A stretch of DNA of 64,000 bases from G958296245 sp965262055 (GTDB lineage Bacteria > Chloroflexota > Dehalococcoidia > Lucifugimonadales > G958296245): the NCBI GenBank assembly GCA_965262055.1, contig CBDHEI010000002.1, positions 124,001 through 188,000 on the forward strand, in the 5' to 3' direction. The position numbers and the translations under genes were made by a program. Numbering within the stretch: the first letter of the stretch is position 1; each line of letters starts with the position of its first letter. The notes under the pieces are model-generated. The model did no database searches, was not told the DNA's origin, and worked only from the letters and a program-made list of their open reading frames with translations. Of this stretch, positions 1 to 7,928 are shown piece after piece.

Positions 1-1
1 T

Positions 2-379
2 GCTGTGCCCGGCGGAGGTATGGGCACAATCGACAACTGGGAGGTGACAGCCAGCTTCGACGAGACCACCGGTACTTCTGCATACGGCAACCGAAACGTC
101 CACTTCAAGGTGCATGTCACCTGGACTGGAGAATCGGATCCAGGCGAGATTATGACTGCCAACTGGCTTCAGAGCCGTATGGCTTTCTTCTCCCCTTCCG
201 GAAAAGGTGCGAGTGTCCACTTGCGACGTCTGGACGGGGATCCTGCCTATAGCTGGATGGCATACAACGGAAGCGAGTCTCTCCCTGACGAAGCAGGAAC
301 CTTCTTTATGACCTTCGCTCCACACCCATACAAACACATACTGGTATGGCAAGTGGACCTGCCCTACCTGGACCAGTAA
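2..379 (+). CDS. Hypothetical protein, 5' end outside window
   Basis: The frame is open from the first complete codon of the window to a TAA at 377-379, so this is probably the C-terminal part of a longer gene; a GTG at 5 is available but has no convincing ribosome site. The visible 125 or so residues are rich in Gly, Ser, Thr and aromatic residues and look like a beta-rich, probably extracytoplasmic domain. No membrane segment or known motif is recognised. It ends about 50 bases before the PhyH oxygenase gene on the same strand. No function is proposed. Confidence 0.5.
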   Translation, partial: AVPGGGMGTIDNWEVTASFDETTGTSAYGNRNVHFKVHVTWTGESDPGEIMTANWLQSRMAFFSPSGKGASVHLRRLDGDPAYSWMAYNGSESLPDEAGTFFMTFAPHPYKHILVWQVDLPYLDQ

Positions 380-429
380 CATCTAACTCCGCAGGAACGC
401 CGCCTTGCCAACATAAGGAGACCACCACC

Positions 430-1620
430 ATGAACGTCGACCAGCAGCAATTCCTAGACAACGGCTACCTCATCATCCGCCAGTGCATCCCGCCCGACAG
501 GCTCGACGAGCTGCGCAGCAGCTTCGAGACCCTCGTAGACCGCCAGCGCGAGATTTGGGCCCGCGAGCGCGGCCCCGGCGACCCGCCCGGCGGCGTCTGG
601 GAGACCGGCGCGCAGCCGCGCGTCTCCTTCGACGAGGTCGTCGACGCCAACACCGCCAACACCGCCGAATTCTGCCTCCACGAGAACACCCTCGGCGTCT
701 CCCGCCAGCTACTCTCCGGCGACGAGGTCGCCGTCCACCAACTCCAGCTCATGTGCAACCCCGTCAGCGACCACCCGGGCGGCACAGGCTGGCACCGCGA
801 CACCAGCCCCGACTGGGACGTCCCCCTGGAGGGCGTCCAGCAGGACATGCTCAGCAACGGCCCCGGCTACGTCCAGTGGAACATACCCATGTACGACGAC
901 AACGTCCTCTGGGTCGTCCCGGGCAGCAACCGCGAGCCCACCACCCCAGACCAGCTCGCACAACTCAGGAAGGACCGCCTCGCGCCCCCGCCCGGCGGCA
1001 TACCCGTGGAGCTAAAGGCCGGCGACGGCGTCGTATACGTCAACCACATGCTCCACTCCGGCGCTAACTACGGCACCACCCTGCGCCGCACCATACACAT
1101 CGGCTACCAGTCCTTCGGCGGCGCCATGCTCCGCTACTTCCACCTCTGGTGGAAACCCGGCTTCGCCGACGCCCTACCCGACACCGTCCGCGAGCCCTTC
1201 CAGCGCTGGGAGAAAGCCATCGCCCGCCAGCACGACCTGGTCGAGTCCGCCTACCGCGGCATGCTCGACAGGGACGCCTCCCGCTTCAACGCCGCGCTCG
1301 ACGCCCTACACTCCGGCGAGCGGTGGAAGATGGCATGCCTCGTCCTCCTCTGCAAGATAGTCAAGATCATCCGCGCCGAGACCCCAGCCGGCGCCGCGCT
1401 CCCGAAGAACCAGTACCTCTACGACGACATCGAGCGCCGCTTCACACCCGCCGAGCTCAACGTCATATGGGACCGCTTCGCCCCACTCGACGAGAGGCTC
1501 CAGGGCGAGCCCCAGGAGACCCGCCCCGGAGACCCCAGGAGGATCACCAACTACAACGCATACGAGATGCCCGCCGCCTACGACGTGCAGGACTTCGTAA
1601 GCAGTTGGAAGAGCGCGTGA
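430..1620 (+). CDS. Phytanoyl-CoA dioxygenase (PhyH) family protein
   Basis: Predicted Fe(II)/2-oxoglutarate-dependent oxygenase of 396 residues. The N-terminus (MNVDQQQFLDNGYLIIR) is the typical start of PhyH proteins, in which a helix carries the Gly-Tyr-Leu-Ile motif. The facial triad is visible as GWHRD (His about 122, Asp about 124) and a distal His in the NHMLHSG segment (about 206-209), followed by the RRTIHIGY stretch that usually supplies the 2-oxoglutarate-binding Arg. The frame is open further upstream, but ATG 430 is preceded by an AAGGAG site at 414-419 and fits the family start. Length is somewhat above the usual 270-320 because of a C-terminal helical extension. Substrate unknown; these families are expanded in SAR202-type Chloroflexota. 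Confidence 0.88.
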   Translation: MNVDQQQFLDNGYLIIRQCIPPDRLDELRSSFETLVDRQREIWARERGPGDPPGGVWETGAQPRVSFDEVVDANTANTAEFCLHENTLGVSRQLLSGDEVAVHQLQLMCNPVSDHPGGTGWHRDTSPDWDVPLEGVQQDMLSNGPGYVQWNIPMYDDNVLWVVPGSNREPTTPDQLAQLRKDRLAPPPGGIPVELKAGDGVVYVNHMLHSGANYGTTLRRTIHIGYQSFGGAMLRYFHLWWKPGFADALPDTVREPFQRWEKAIARQHDLVESAYRGMLDRDASRFNAALDALHSGERWKMACLVLLCKIVKIIRAETPAGAALPKNQYLYDDIERRFTPAELNVIWDRFAPLDERLQGEPQETRPGDPRRITNYNAYEMPAAYDVQDFVSSWKSA

Positions 1621-1648
1621 GTGAGCGCGCTTAGATGAGGATATTCAC

Positions 1649-2008
1649 ATGGGTACGTTCTCGACACTGATTGAAGTCGGCAACATAGATGGTAGTGAGC
1701 CTATGCAGCTCGAGGCCACAGTCGACACAGGTGCGGTTCACACTATGATTCCGCAATCCTTGTCGAAACAGTTGCATATGCAACATCAGAACCACGAGGA
1801 GTTTGAGCTTGCCGACGGTACTATGGTCAAATATCCCGTTGGGACTGCAAGGATCATTGTCCAACATCGGGATAGATGGTGTCCGGTGATTTTCGGGCCG
1901 GACGCTGAATGTCTGCTTGGAGCTACAACCCTTGAGATTCTGGGGTTCACGGTAGACCCGATCGAGGAACGGCTGGTAGCTGCAAAGCGCCGTGCCAGGC
2001 CATTCTGA
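1649..2008 (+). CDS. Retroviral-type (clan AA) aspartic protease domain protein
   Basis: A 119-residue single-domain protein with the signature VDTGAVHTMIP near residue 27-37, the DTGA loop of pepsin/retropepsin-like aspartic proteases, followed by a second-half segment ending in LLGATTLEILGF that matches the conserved LLG-x-x-x-L-x-x-L pattern of bacterial clan AA proteins. Such proteins act as dimers, each subunit giving one Asp. No signal peptide is present, so a cytoplasmic location is expected. It lies 28 bases after the PhyH gene and may share its transcript. Physiological substrate unknown. The family assignment rests on these two motifs. Confidence 0.75.
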   Translation: MGTFSTLIEVGNIDGSEPMQLEATVDTGAVHTMIPQSLSKQLHMQHQNHEEFELADGTMVKYPVGTARIIVQHRDRWCPVIFGPDAECLLGATTLEILGFTVDPIEERLVAAKRRARPF

Positions 2009-2104
2009 GGCCGCGTCCATCCTGCCCATCCATGTTCCAATCATCCCAATCACAACCATCACACGAATCACGGTTCAGGCTCTCCCGCATACGGAGAAAT
2101 TGAA

Positions 2105-2533
2105 ATGCTCGGTCAAGTCCACGATCACATCGTCAGGGAACTTGGCGAGAGCAGCCGCACGGACACCATCTTCGTGCTGACCGCCATCGTATTCAACCTC
2201 ATTGTCCTCGCCGTCAACTTCGGCGTGGCCACAGAGGCCGCGACAGAGGGGGGCGCTTCCACATACGACATCATATTGGCCGTGTTCATCGCCATGACCG
2301 TATTGCTCAACCTTGTCGCGGTGGCGGCATTGGTCTTGGGCAGGCGGACCCGCCGCATACTACTCGGCGGCTTGGTCGCCATGTACCGTGACAACGATGT
2401 CGACAAGTATTACGAGCCTACCCTCATGTCGAATTACGGCGTCCGCTATCTTCTCTTCGCCGGGGTGATCGCGACCCTGGCAGTCACGGCGATCATAGTC
2501 CCTCTAATCATCCGCTTTACCGATTCAGCGTGA
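2105..2533 (+). CDS. Small integral membrane protein (three predicted TM helices)
   Basis: A 142-residue protein with a polar N-terminus, hydrophobic helices at about 22-42 (FVLTAIVFNLIVLAVNFGVA), 56-78 and 116-137, and a basic RRTRR cytoplasmic loop after the second helix. A MYRDNDVDKYYEP segment sits between helices two and three. No enzymatic motif is visible and no family is recognised. It starts with ATG after a GGAGAAA purine stretch and lies between the aspartic protease and GYD genes on the same strand. Confidence 0.6.
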   Translation: MLGQVHDHIVRELGESSRTDTIFVLTAIVFNLIVLAVNFGVATEAATEGGASTYDIILAVFIAMTVLLNLVAVAALVLGRRTRRILLGGLVAMYRDNDVDKYYEPTLMSNYGVRYLLFAGVIATLAVTAIIVPLIIRFTDSA

Positions 2534-2612
2534 TTATGATTCGCGCGGCAACCTTCACGTTCGATTCGGTTACACTTGGACCAACCGGAGCCTACCTGCT
2601 AAAGGAAATCCT

Positions 2613-2972
2613 ATGCCAACCTACATCCAGCTTCTGACCCTCAACGACGCCGGACGCGCCATGGCCCTGGACGACCCAGGCAGCGTGTCGCGCGCGCAGG
2701 ATGAGTCCGCAACGCCAGGCGTCAAGGTCCTGGGCCTCTACGGGGTGCTGGGCCAGTACGACTTCGTCAGTATCGTCGACGCCGAGGACAACGACGTCAT
2801 CGCGCGCTACTCACTCGAGCTCGGCGCCCGCGCCGGTGCCCACGTCACCACGATGCCCGCCATACCCATAGGCCGCTTCACCTCCAGGCGCGACGACGAC
2901 GCCCCCCAAGAAGAGGCAGGCATCGCCCTATCCCTCCCCAAGGAGTTCCAACAGCTAGAAGACAGCTTCTGA
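2613..2972 (+). CDS. GYD domain protein
   Basis: A 119-residue protein opening with PTYIQLLTLNDAGRA and containing GVKVLGLYGVLGQYDFVSIVDAEDND, the characteristic core of GYD-domain proteins (ferredoxin-like fold, Gly-x-Tyr-Asp motif, here GQYD). The C-terminal 25 residues after IPIGRF are acidic and poorly conserved. GYD proteins are small, probably oligomeric, and of unknown function. Preceded by an AAAGGAAA site just before ATG 2613. Family assignment is firm; biological role is not. Confidence 0.8.
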   Translation: MPTYIQLLTLNDAGRAMALDDPGSVSRAQDESATPGVKVLGLYGVLGQYDFVSIVDAEDNDVIARYSLELGARAGAHVTTMPAIPIGRFTSRRDDDAPQEEAGIALSLPKEFQQLEDSF

Positions 2973-3065
2973 CCCCACAGCCCCTAGCCGGGGGACTCGG
3001 TATCCGTGTCCATCCTGCCCATCCATGTCCGAATCGTGCCCTTCGTGGATGACCCCCACGCAGCC
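2973..3065. repeat. Intergenic spacer with a short dispersed repeat
   Basis: Between two convergent genes. Positions 3008-3031 carry GTCCATCCTGCCCATCCATG, which is also found at 2015-2034 and, inverted, at about 37512-37532. No terminator hairpin with a T run was found. Confidence 0.45.
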
Positions 3066-4310
3066 CTATAGCCCGTGCGCCGCCCGCAACGTCCGATACG
3101 TGCGCTCGTCGTTCCCCGCGTTCTCGTAGTAGAACACCCCGTCCGCCGATGTCTTCAGCATCTTGCCCACCATCGAGCCCATCAGATCGAAGAACCGGTC
3201 CGGCTGCTCCGCCCTCTTGACCGGCAGGGGGTAGGGAGAGTTCTCGAGCTTCTCGTACTCCGACTCGATGGCGCAGTCCACGTACACCTTCACGCCCCTA
3301 TCCTGCGCGGGCTTGTAGGTCTGCGCTGAGGACGCCACCCAGTCGTCGTAACCGAACCTCGAGTGGTCGACGTTGAGGCGGATCGCGTCGATCAGCCCCT
3401 CCTCTGCCCACGTCTCCCAGTCCACGTGGTACCGCCCCAGCGCTGGCCGGCAGTGGTACCCCGGGTTCTGGTCGTTGTACGACGGCGGGTTGAAGCACGC
3501 CACCACGTCCGACCCGTACGACCGCGCCAGCGGCCTCACCTCGCGCACGAAGTCCGTCAGCGCCTCTCCCCGCACCCGGTTCCAGTTGCACTCGGCCTCC
3601 GTAGGCTCCGCGTCCGGCCGCACCGTCGTGTCCGGCGTGGGCGGCCCCTCCCCGTACAGACCGCGGTACCGCGCCACGTCCGGCTCGTTATAGCCGTAGG
3701 CCAGGTACGGGTTCGTCCAGTGCGGCCACCACCCGCCCACGGGCACCATGTTGGCGCTCGCGTGCGTCCGCGCGCAGTCGAGATATACCGCGTCGGAGCC
3801 GTAGTCGAGCCCCTCCTTCACGATGTCGAGGAAATACTGCTTCACCTCCGGGTACGCGAGCGAGAAGACTCCGCGCACGCGCTCGTCTGCCTGCGAGAAG
3901 TGCTGCGAGTAGTATTCGGGGTGCTGCTCCCCCAGCCACGACTCCGTGGTCTCGCCCGTCGCGTACTGGTAGCGCTCGTCGTACAGGCATATGTAGAACC
4001 ACAGCTTCAGACCGCGCTCGTGCGCCGCCCTCACCGCCACCTCCATCGGGTCGCACCGCTTCATGATCAGCCCGAAAGGCGTCAGCGACAGCCGCACCGC
4101 CTGGTGGCCGTCCTGGACATTGCCCGCCTTGGTGCGGTACGTCAGCTTGCCGATGTGGCTCACGCGCCACGCGACGTGCGTCATCCCCGCCTCCGCCGCG
4201 TCGTCCATTATCTGCTCGATAAGCGGCGTGTCCCCAAGCTCGCCGCGGAAGTAAGCGCCCTCTACGTCGTCCGCGTAGTCGACCCCAAGTATCCGGTCCT
4301 TCTCAGTCAT
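3066..4310 (-). CDS. Glycosyl-hydrolase-like TIM-barrel protein (GHL10/DUF187-type)
   Basis: A 414-residue protein starting MTEKDRILGVDYADD. It has the layout of bacterial glycosyl-hydrolase-like TIM barrels: an early strand with THVAWRVSHIG, then HERGLKLWFYICLYDERY (outgoing strand and loop), FSLAYPEVKQYFLDIVKE before the YGSDAVYLDCAR strand (Asp/Cys at a catalytic-type position), and later DVVACFNPP, IDAIRLNVDHSRFG and GVFYYENAG. The open frame continues upstream through the aminotransferase gene in another frame, but ATG 4310 is preceded by GGAGGAAAAGCT and is the only sensible start. No signal peptide. It follows the aminotransferase by 26 bases, likely one operon. Enzymatic activity unproven. 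Confidence 0.65.
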   Translation of the reverse strand: MTEKDRILGVDYADDVEGAYFRGELGDTPLIEQIMDDAAEAGMTHVAWRVSHIGKLTYRTKAGNVQDGHQAVRLSLTPFGLIMKRCDPMEVAVRAAHERGLKLWFYICLYDERYQYATGETTESWLGEQHPEYYSQHFSQADERVRGVFSLAYPEVKQYFLDIVKEGLDYGSDAVYLDCARTHASANMVPVGGWWPHWTNPYLAYGYNEPDVARYRGLYGEGPPTPDTTVRPDAEPTEAECNWNRVRGEALTDFVREVRPLARSYGSDVVACFNPPSYNDQNPGYHCRPALGRYHVDWETWAEEGLIDAIRLNVDHSRFGYDDWVASSAQTYKPAQDRGVKVYVDCAIESEYEKLENSPYPLPVKRAEQPDRFFDLMGSMVGKMLKTSADGVFYYENAGNDERTYRTLRAAHGL

Positions 4311-4336
4311 AGCTTTTCCTCCATCTCTCGCGCGGT

Positions 4337-5632
4337 TTACCGCACCAGCCGCCGGAACGGCTCCTGCGTCAGGTCCGCCTTCAGAAGCTCGTCCAACCGT
4401 CCCTCCAGACCCTGCATCACCACCTCGAACGACTCCGCCGCCGCCTCCGCCGTCACCCGTATATCCTCGTCGTCGTTCGCCAGCGACGCCTTGAAGCCGC
4501 CGTCCGTATGTATCCCGCGACGCGCCATCTCCTGCACGAACAGCGTCTTCACCTTCGGCTGCAGCGACTCGTCCGGCGTGTCGAACTCCAGGTGCGGGTG
4601 CGTGTAGAAACCGGTGCACTGCGCTGGCACACCCGTGGCGTCGATCGCCTCCCCAAGCGCCGCCGTCAGCTTCTCGCCGATCTCCTTGAATCCCGCCTGC
4701 GACTGGCGCCGCTCCAGCTCGTTGATCGTCGTTATCGACGCCGCCAGCCCGACGTTGTCGCTCCAGTACGAGCTGGAGACGAACATCTGCCCCGCCGGCT
4801 CCATCACCTCCCGCGAGCCCACGACCGCGCCCATCGGGTAGCCGTTCGACATGCACTTGGCAATCACCGTCATGTCCGGCACGACCCCGAGGTACTCCTG
4901 CGCGCCCCCTATCGCGATCCTGAAGCCGCACGTCACCTCGTCGTAGATCAGCACCGCCCCGTTCTCCGCCGCCAGCTCCTTCACACTCTGAAGGTAACCC
5001 TCCGGCGGCAGCTCCGACCGCATCGGCTCCATCATGATCCCGGCTACCTGCCCCTCGTTCTCCTCCAGCAACCGCTTCAGGCACTCCAAGTCGTTCTCCG
5101 GGAACGGTATGGCCGTACCGGCCAGAGCCTTGGGCACCCCGGTCGGCTCGATCCCCGAGAACGGGAACTCGCCCGTCGTCGGGTCCGCCAGGTAGTTCGC
5201 CGACTGGTACCAGTCGTGCCAGCCGTGGTAGCCGCTGAACAGGATCACGTCGCGCCCCGTCGTCCCCCGCGCGATGCGGGCCGCCACGGCGCACGCCTCC
5301 CCGCCACCCTTCGTGTACCTGACCATCTCCGCGCTCGGAATGGCATCGACGAGCACCTCGGCAAGCTCGATCTCCTTAGGGCTGTTCAGCGTGTAGATGC
5401 TGCCCTTGTCGATCTGCTCCTTCACCGCGCCCACCGCGTTCGCCCAGTCGACGTACTCGTTGCCGTCCACATCCCTGAACCGCGATCCCTTCGCGCTCTC
5501 CGCGTAGACGGGGCTCACCCCGCTGGCAAACCGGCTCGCGCGCCGGCTGATGAGCTGCACCCGGCCCGGTATCAGCTCCGCCGCCCGGTCGTAAAGCTCC
5601 ATCGACTTCTCGGCTCTCGGGTCTACGTACAT
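4337..5632 (-). CDS. Class III aminotransferase (glutamate-1-semialdehyde aminomutase-like)
   Basis: A 431-residue PLP enzyme of aminotransferase class III. Visible landmarks are the phosphate-binding TKGGGEACAVAARIAR segment (where GSA aminomutases have SGTEA), FSGYHGWHDWY, LIYDEVTCGFR with the PLP-pyridine Asp, and DMTVIAKCMSNGYPMGAVVG with the Schiff-base Lys. The N-terminal AAELIPGRVQLISRR resembles GSA aminomutase-like proteins used in secondary metabolism and catabolism rather than haem synthesis. Start ATG 5632 is preceded by GGGAGGGTGACGAG. It is first in a two-gene minus-strand operon with the TIM-barrel protein. Exact amino donor and acceptor unknown. Confidence 0.82.
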   Translation of the reverse strand: MYVDPRAEKSMELYDRAAELIPGRVQLISRRASRFASGVSPVYAESAKGSRFRDVDGNEYVDWANAVGAVKEQIDKGSIYTLNSPKEIELAEVLVDAIPSAEMVRYTKGGGEACAVAARIARGTTGRDVILFSGYHGWHDWYQSANYLADPTTGEFPFSGIEPTGVPKALAGTAIPFPENDLECLKRLLEENEGQVAGIMMEPMRSELPPEGYLQSVKELAAENGAVLIYDEVTCGFRIAIGGAQEYLGVVPDMTVIAKCMSNGYPMGAVVGSREVMEPAGQMFVSSSYWSDNVGLAASITTINELERRQSQAGFKEIGEKLTAALGEAIDATGVPAQCTGFYTHPHLEFDTPDESLQPKVKTLFVQEMARRGIHTDGGFKASLANDDEDIRVTAEAAAESFEVVMQGLEGRLDELLKADLTQEPFRRLVR

Positions 5633-5731
5633 CTCGTCACCCTCCCACAGCCCTCCCAGGCAGCTTCCTCATACAAAGTCCGAGCCTACACCCCCAACCC
5701 AACCCGCGCAAGACGCCACAAGCTCTTACCT

Positions 5732-5754
5732 CTTCCCCCGTCGGACGGGGGAAG
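5732..5754. promoter_or_regulatory. Perfect 11-bp-arm palindrome upstream of the aminotransferase
   Basis: Arms CTTCCCCCGTC and GACGGGGGAAG separated by one base. It lies about 100 bases upstream of the aminotransferase start, with no T run on either strand, so it is more likely an operator or stable hairpin than a terminator. The rest of 5633-5854 shows nothing else recognisable. Confidence 0.4.
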
Positions 5755-5854
5755 ATTGAGATGGGGGTCCCCCTAGCCCTGAAAAGTTACCCCAACTCGA
5801 ACAGCCCCTCCACAATCCTGAGCATCCCCTAATCCCGAAAATCCTGATTCGGCC

Positions 5855-5883
5855 TTGATTTCCACGAACGTCCGTGCTACTAT
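5855..5883 (+). promoter_or_regulatory. Sigma70-like promoter of intergenic element A
   Basis: TTGATT at 5855-5860, a 17-nt spacer and TACTAT at 5878-5883. The spacer holds the palindrome CACGaacgtcCGTG. The same arrangement with the same spacing recurs at 29132-29160 on the minus strand. An ATG lies exactly seven bases after the -10 box, where transcription would start. Confidence 0.6.
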
Positions 5884-6086
5884 ACCCCCATGAACGGACC
5901 CAGCCACCCGCGTCGGCGCCCCCTCACCGCCGCGCCCGGCAGCGCCCGTAGACCTGTACCAAATCGTTCCAAAACCGGTTCATTCGCGTCCATTTATGCT
6001 TCAAAAGCGCCCCAATCTCGTTCCGAACCGTCCGAGGCCCACATACGAAACGGAACACAATGGAACACTTTTTGGGGCGTCGGGCC
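5855..6086 (+). repeat. Intergenic element A (possible small RNA or leaderless ORF), paired with 28922-29160
   Basis: This segment is related over its whole length, with divergence, to the reverse complement of 28922-29160. Shared blocks are the promoter, the ATG at 5890, CCAAATCGTTCCAAA, GCGCCCCAA, ATACGAAA and ACACTTTTTtGGGG. A frame from ATG 5890 stays open to 6201 (103 codons), and the two copies share the translated words PVPNRSK, APQ-x-RS and IR-x-G. Indels near the 3' end are not multiples of three, which favours an RNA or a decaying sequence over a protein. Identity undetermined. Confidence 0.6.
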
Positions 6087-6277
6087 TCCACTCCCCCCGT
6101 CAGCGGCTACGGAAGCCCTCCCCTCAGCACCCGCGCCCGCTGCCATCCCGAACGTAGCGCACCCACCACTCTGTCGTTCCGAACGTAGCGCAGCGAAGTG
6201 AGGGACCTAGGGACGCTGTCCGTAGATCTGGCCCCTCCCTAACCCAATAAGGCGTACCAATCTCCATCGCCGGCGTG
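6087..6277. other. Intergenic spacer with a short tandem repeat
   Basis: The word CGAACGTAGCGCA occurs twice, near 6150 and near 6182, the second followed by GCGAAGTGAGGGACCTAGGG. This resembles short dispersed intergenic repeats of Chloroflexota. No gene is seen. Confidence 0.3.
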
Positions 6278-6304
6278 TTGAGAACGCCCCGCCTGTTGTA
6301 TAGT
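6278..6304 (+). promoter_or_regulatory. Candidate promoter of the second PhyH gene
   Basis: TTGAGA at 6278-6283 and TATAGT at 6299-6304, spacer 15 nt (short); 35 bases upstream of ATG 6340, which has its own GAGGAGG site. Weak prediction. Confidence 0.3.
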
Positions 6305-6339
6305 TTCCACCATCCCTTCCCACGCAGAGGAGGCAGGCA

Positions 6340-7188
6340 ATGAGACTCACCGAACAGCAGGTTAATTACTTCGACACCTTCGGCTTCTTGGCCTTCCCCG
6401 GCCTCTTCGCCGATGAGGCCGGCCGCATATCGGACGCCTTCGAGAGCATCTGGGCCATGCACGGCGGCGGCCACGACGGAAGGCCCCACGACCACCAGAG
6501 GCGGTCCGCCCTCGCCGAGTTCATCGACCAGGAAGAATTCCTCAGCAGCCTCATCGACGACCCGCGCATCGACGACGTCGCGGCATCGCTGCTGGGCGAC
6601 GACTACAACTACACCGGCAGCGACGGCAACTACTACGTCGGAGACACCCAGTGGCACTCCGACAGGTACGTGCCCCGGAAGTACATGTCCTTCAAGATGG
6701 CCTTCTACCTCGACCCCGTCACCCAAGACTCCGGCTGCCTACGCGTCATACCCGGCAGCCACAAGCTGGGCGACGCCTACGCCGACTCCCTCCAGCCGGT
6801 GGCCCAGCAGCCCAGGCTCGAGCAGGCCCCCGCGATGTGGGGCATACGCCCCGACCAGATGCCCGCCGTACCCCTCAACACGCAGCCGGGCGACCTCATC
6901 ATGTTCAACCACCGCACCAAGCACGCCTCGTTCGGAGGCGGCACGAGCCGGCGTATGTTCACCCTCAACTTCCAGGAACGCTTCGCCGATGAGGACCTAC
7001 CCATCCTCCGCGAGGAGATCGGGGAGGCCGCGAGGTTCTGGAGACTGCGCGCCTACGGCGAGGTCATGATACGCACCGCCGGCCCGAAGCGGATGCGCCA
7101 CTTGGAGCAGCGCCTCTCCAACGACGGCCACCTTACCGAGCTGACGCGTAAGGCTAAAGAAGAAATGGGAGAACCATCCAGGAGCTGA
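6340..7188 (+). CDS. Phytanoyl-CoA dioxygenase (PhyH) family protein
   Basis: A 282-residue oxygenase of standard PhyH length. The start MRLTEQQVNYFDTFGFLAFPGLF is the family N-terminal helix. Metal ligands are seen as QWHSDRY (His and Asp, about 105-107) and the distal His in MFNHRTKHASFGGG; SRRMFTLNFQER supplies the expected 2-oxoglutarate Arg. LDPVTQDSGCLRVIPGSHKLGD is the highly conserved double-stranded beta-helix stretch. A strong GAGGAGG site precedes ATG 6340. It is followed 35 bases later by msrA on the same strand. Substrate not predictable. Confidence 0.9.
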   Translation: MRLTEQQVNYFDTFGFLAFPGLFADEAGRISDAFESIWAMHGGGHDGRPHDHQRRSALAEFIDQEEFLSSLIDDPRIDDVAASLLGDDYNYTGSDGNYYVGDTQWHSDRYVPRKYMSFKMAFYLDPVTQDSGCLRVIPGSHKLGDAYADSLQPVAQQPRLEQAPAMWGIRPDQMPAVPLNTQPGDLIMFNHRTKHASFGGGTSRRMFTLNFQERFADEDLPILREEIGEAARFWRLRAYGEVMIRTAGPKRMRHLEQRLSNDGHLTELTRKAKEEMGEPSRS

Positions 7189-7223
7189 ACACCGGCGTTC
7201 CACCAACAGACAGGAGGCAGCAG

Positions 7224-7802
7224 ATGGGCAACGACAACGGCAATACCCGCCCCGATGGCAAGGCATCCGCGACGCTGGCCGGAGGCTGCTTCTGGTGCCT
7301 GGAAGCCGTCTACGTCGAGCTCGAGGGCGTCGAGAAGGTAGTCTCAGGCTACGCCGGCGGCGCCATTCCCAACCCCTCCTACGAGCAGGTCTGCTCCGGG
7401 AGAACGGGACACGCTGAGATCGTCCAGGTCACATTCGACCCCGGCGTCGTCACCTACGAGGACCTTCTTGGCGTCTTCTTCACCATCCACGACCCCACCA
7501 CCCTGAACCGCCAGGGCAACGACGTAGGCACCCAGTACCGCTCCGCCATCTTCTCCCACGACGACGAGCAGAAGGCTGACGCGGAGCAAGCCATCCGGGA
7601 GATTACCGAGGCCCGCATCTGGAGCCGACCAATTGTGACCGAGATCGTCCCACTCACCGACTTCTACGCGGCAGAGGCGTACCACCAGAACTATTTCAAG
7701 AACAACCCGTACCAGCCATACTGCCAGGTCGTCGTCGCACCCAAGGTCGCCAAGTTCCGCAAGCAGTACTTCTCCAGGCTCAAGAAGCAAGGCGTGACAT
7801 AG
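7224..7802 (+). CDS. msrA: Peptide-methionine (S)-S-oxide reductase MsrA
   Basis: Reduces the S-epimer of methionine sulfoxide in proteins, using thioredoxin. The catalytic GGCFWC motif is at about residues 17-22 with the nucleophilic Cys, followed by the family words YAGG, PNPSYEQVCSGRTGHAEIVQV, FFTIHDPTTLNRQGNDVGTQYRS and the C-terminal AEAYHQNYFKNNPYQPYCQ, where the second Cys is the likely resolving residue. Length 192 is typical of an MsrA-only protein. Start ATG 7224 has an AGGAGG site. Confidence 0.95.
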   Translation: MGNDNGNTRPDGKASATLAGGCFWCLEAVYVELEGVEKVVSGYAGGAIPNPSYEQVCSGRTGHAEIVQVTFDPGVVTYEDLLGVFFTIHDPTTLNRQGNDVGTQYRSAIFSHDDEQKADAEQAIREITEARIWSRPIVTEIVPLTDFYAAEAYHQNYFKNNPYQPYCQVVVAPKVAKFRKQYFSRLKKQGVT

Positions 7803-7928
7803 CCGCCGCGATCACTGTAAGAAAGAAAGCTCGGAGAACCTCTTTGGCCTTCCGTTCGTATCTTTGGCAAAGCCGGGCAAATCGCCCCCCAAGGCGGGTG
7901 GACGTAGAGCACACCCGGGAGGATTGCG

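Noticed and set aside
3066..5294. 742-codon minus-strand frame that would extend the TIM-barrel protein upstream
   Set aside because: The upstream 330 codons lie within the aminotransferase gene in another frame and are low-complexity; ATG 4310 with a ribosome site starts the real protein.
5890..6201. 103-codon open frame as an ordinary protein-coding gene
   Set aside because: No ribosome site, Arg/Pro/Ser-rich composition and weak codon signal; kept only as a possible leaderless frame in element A.
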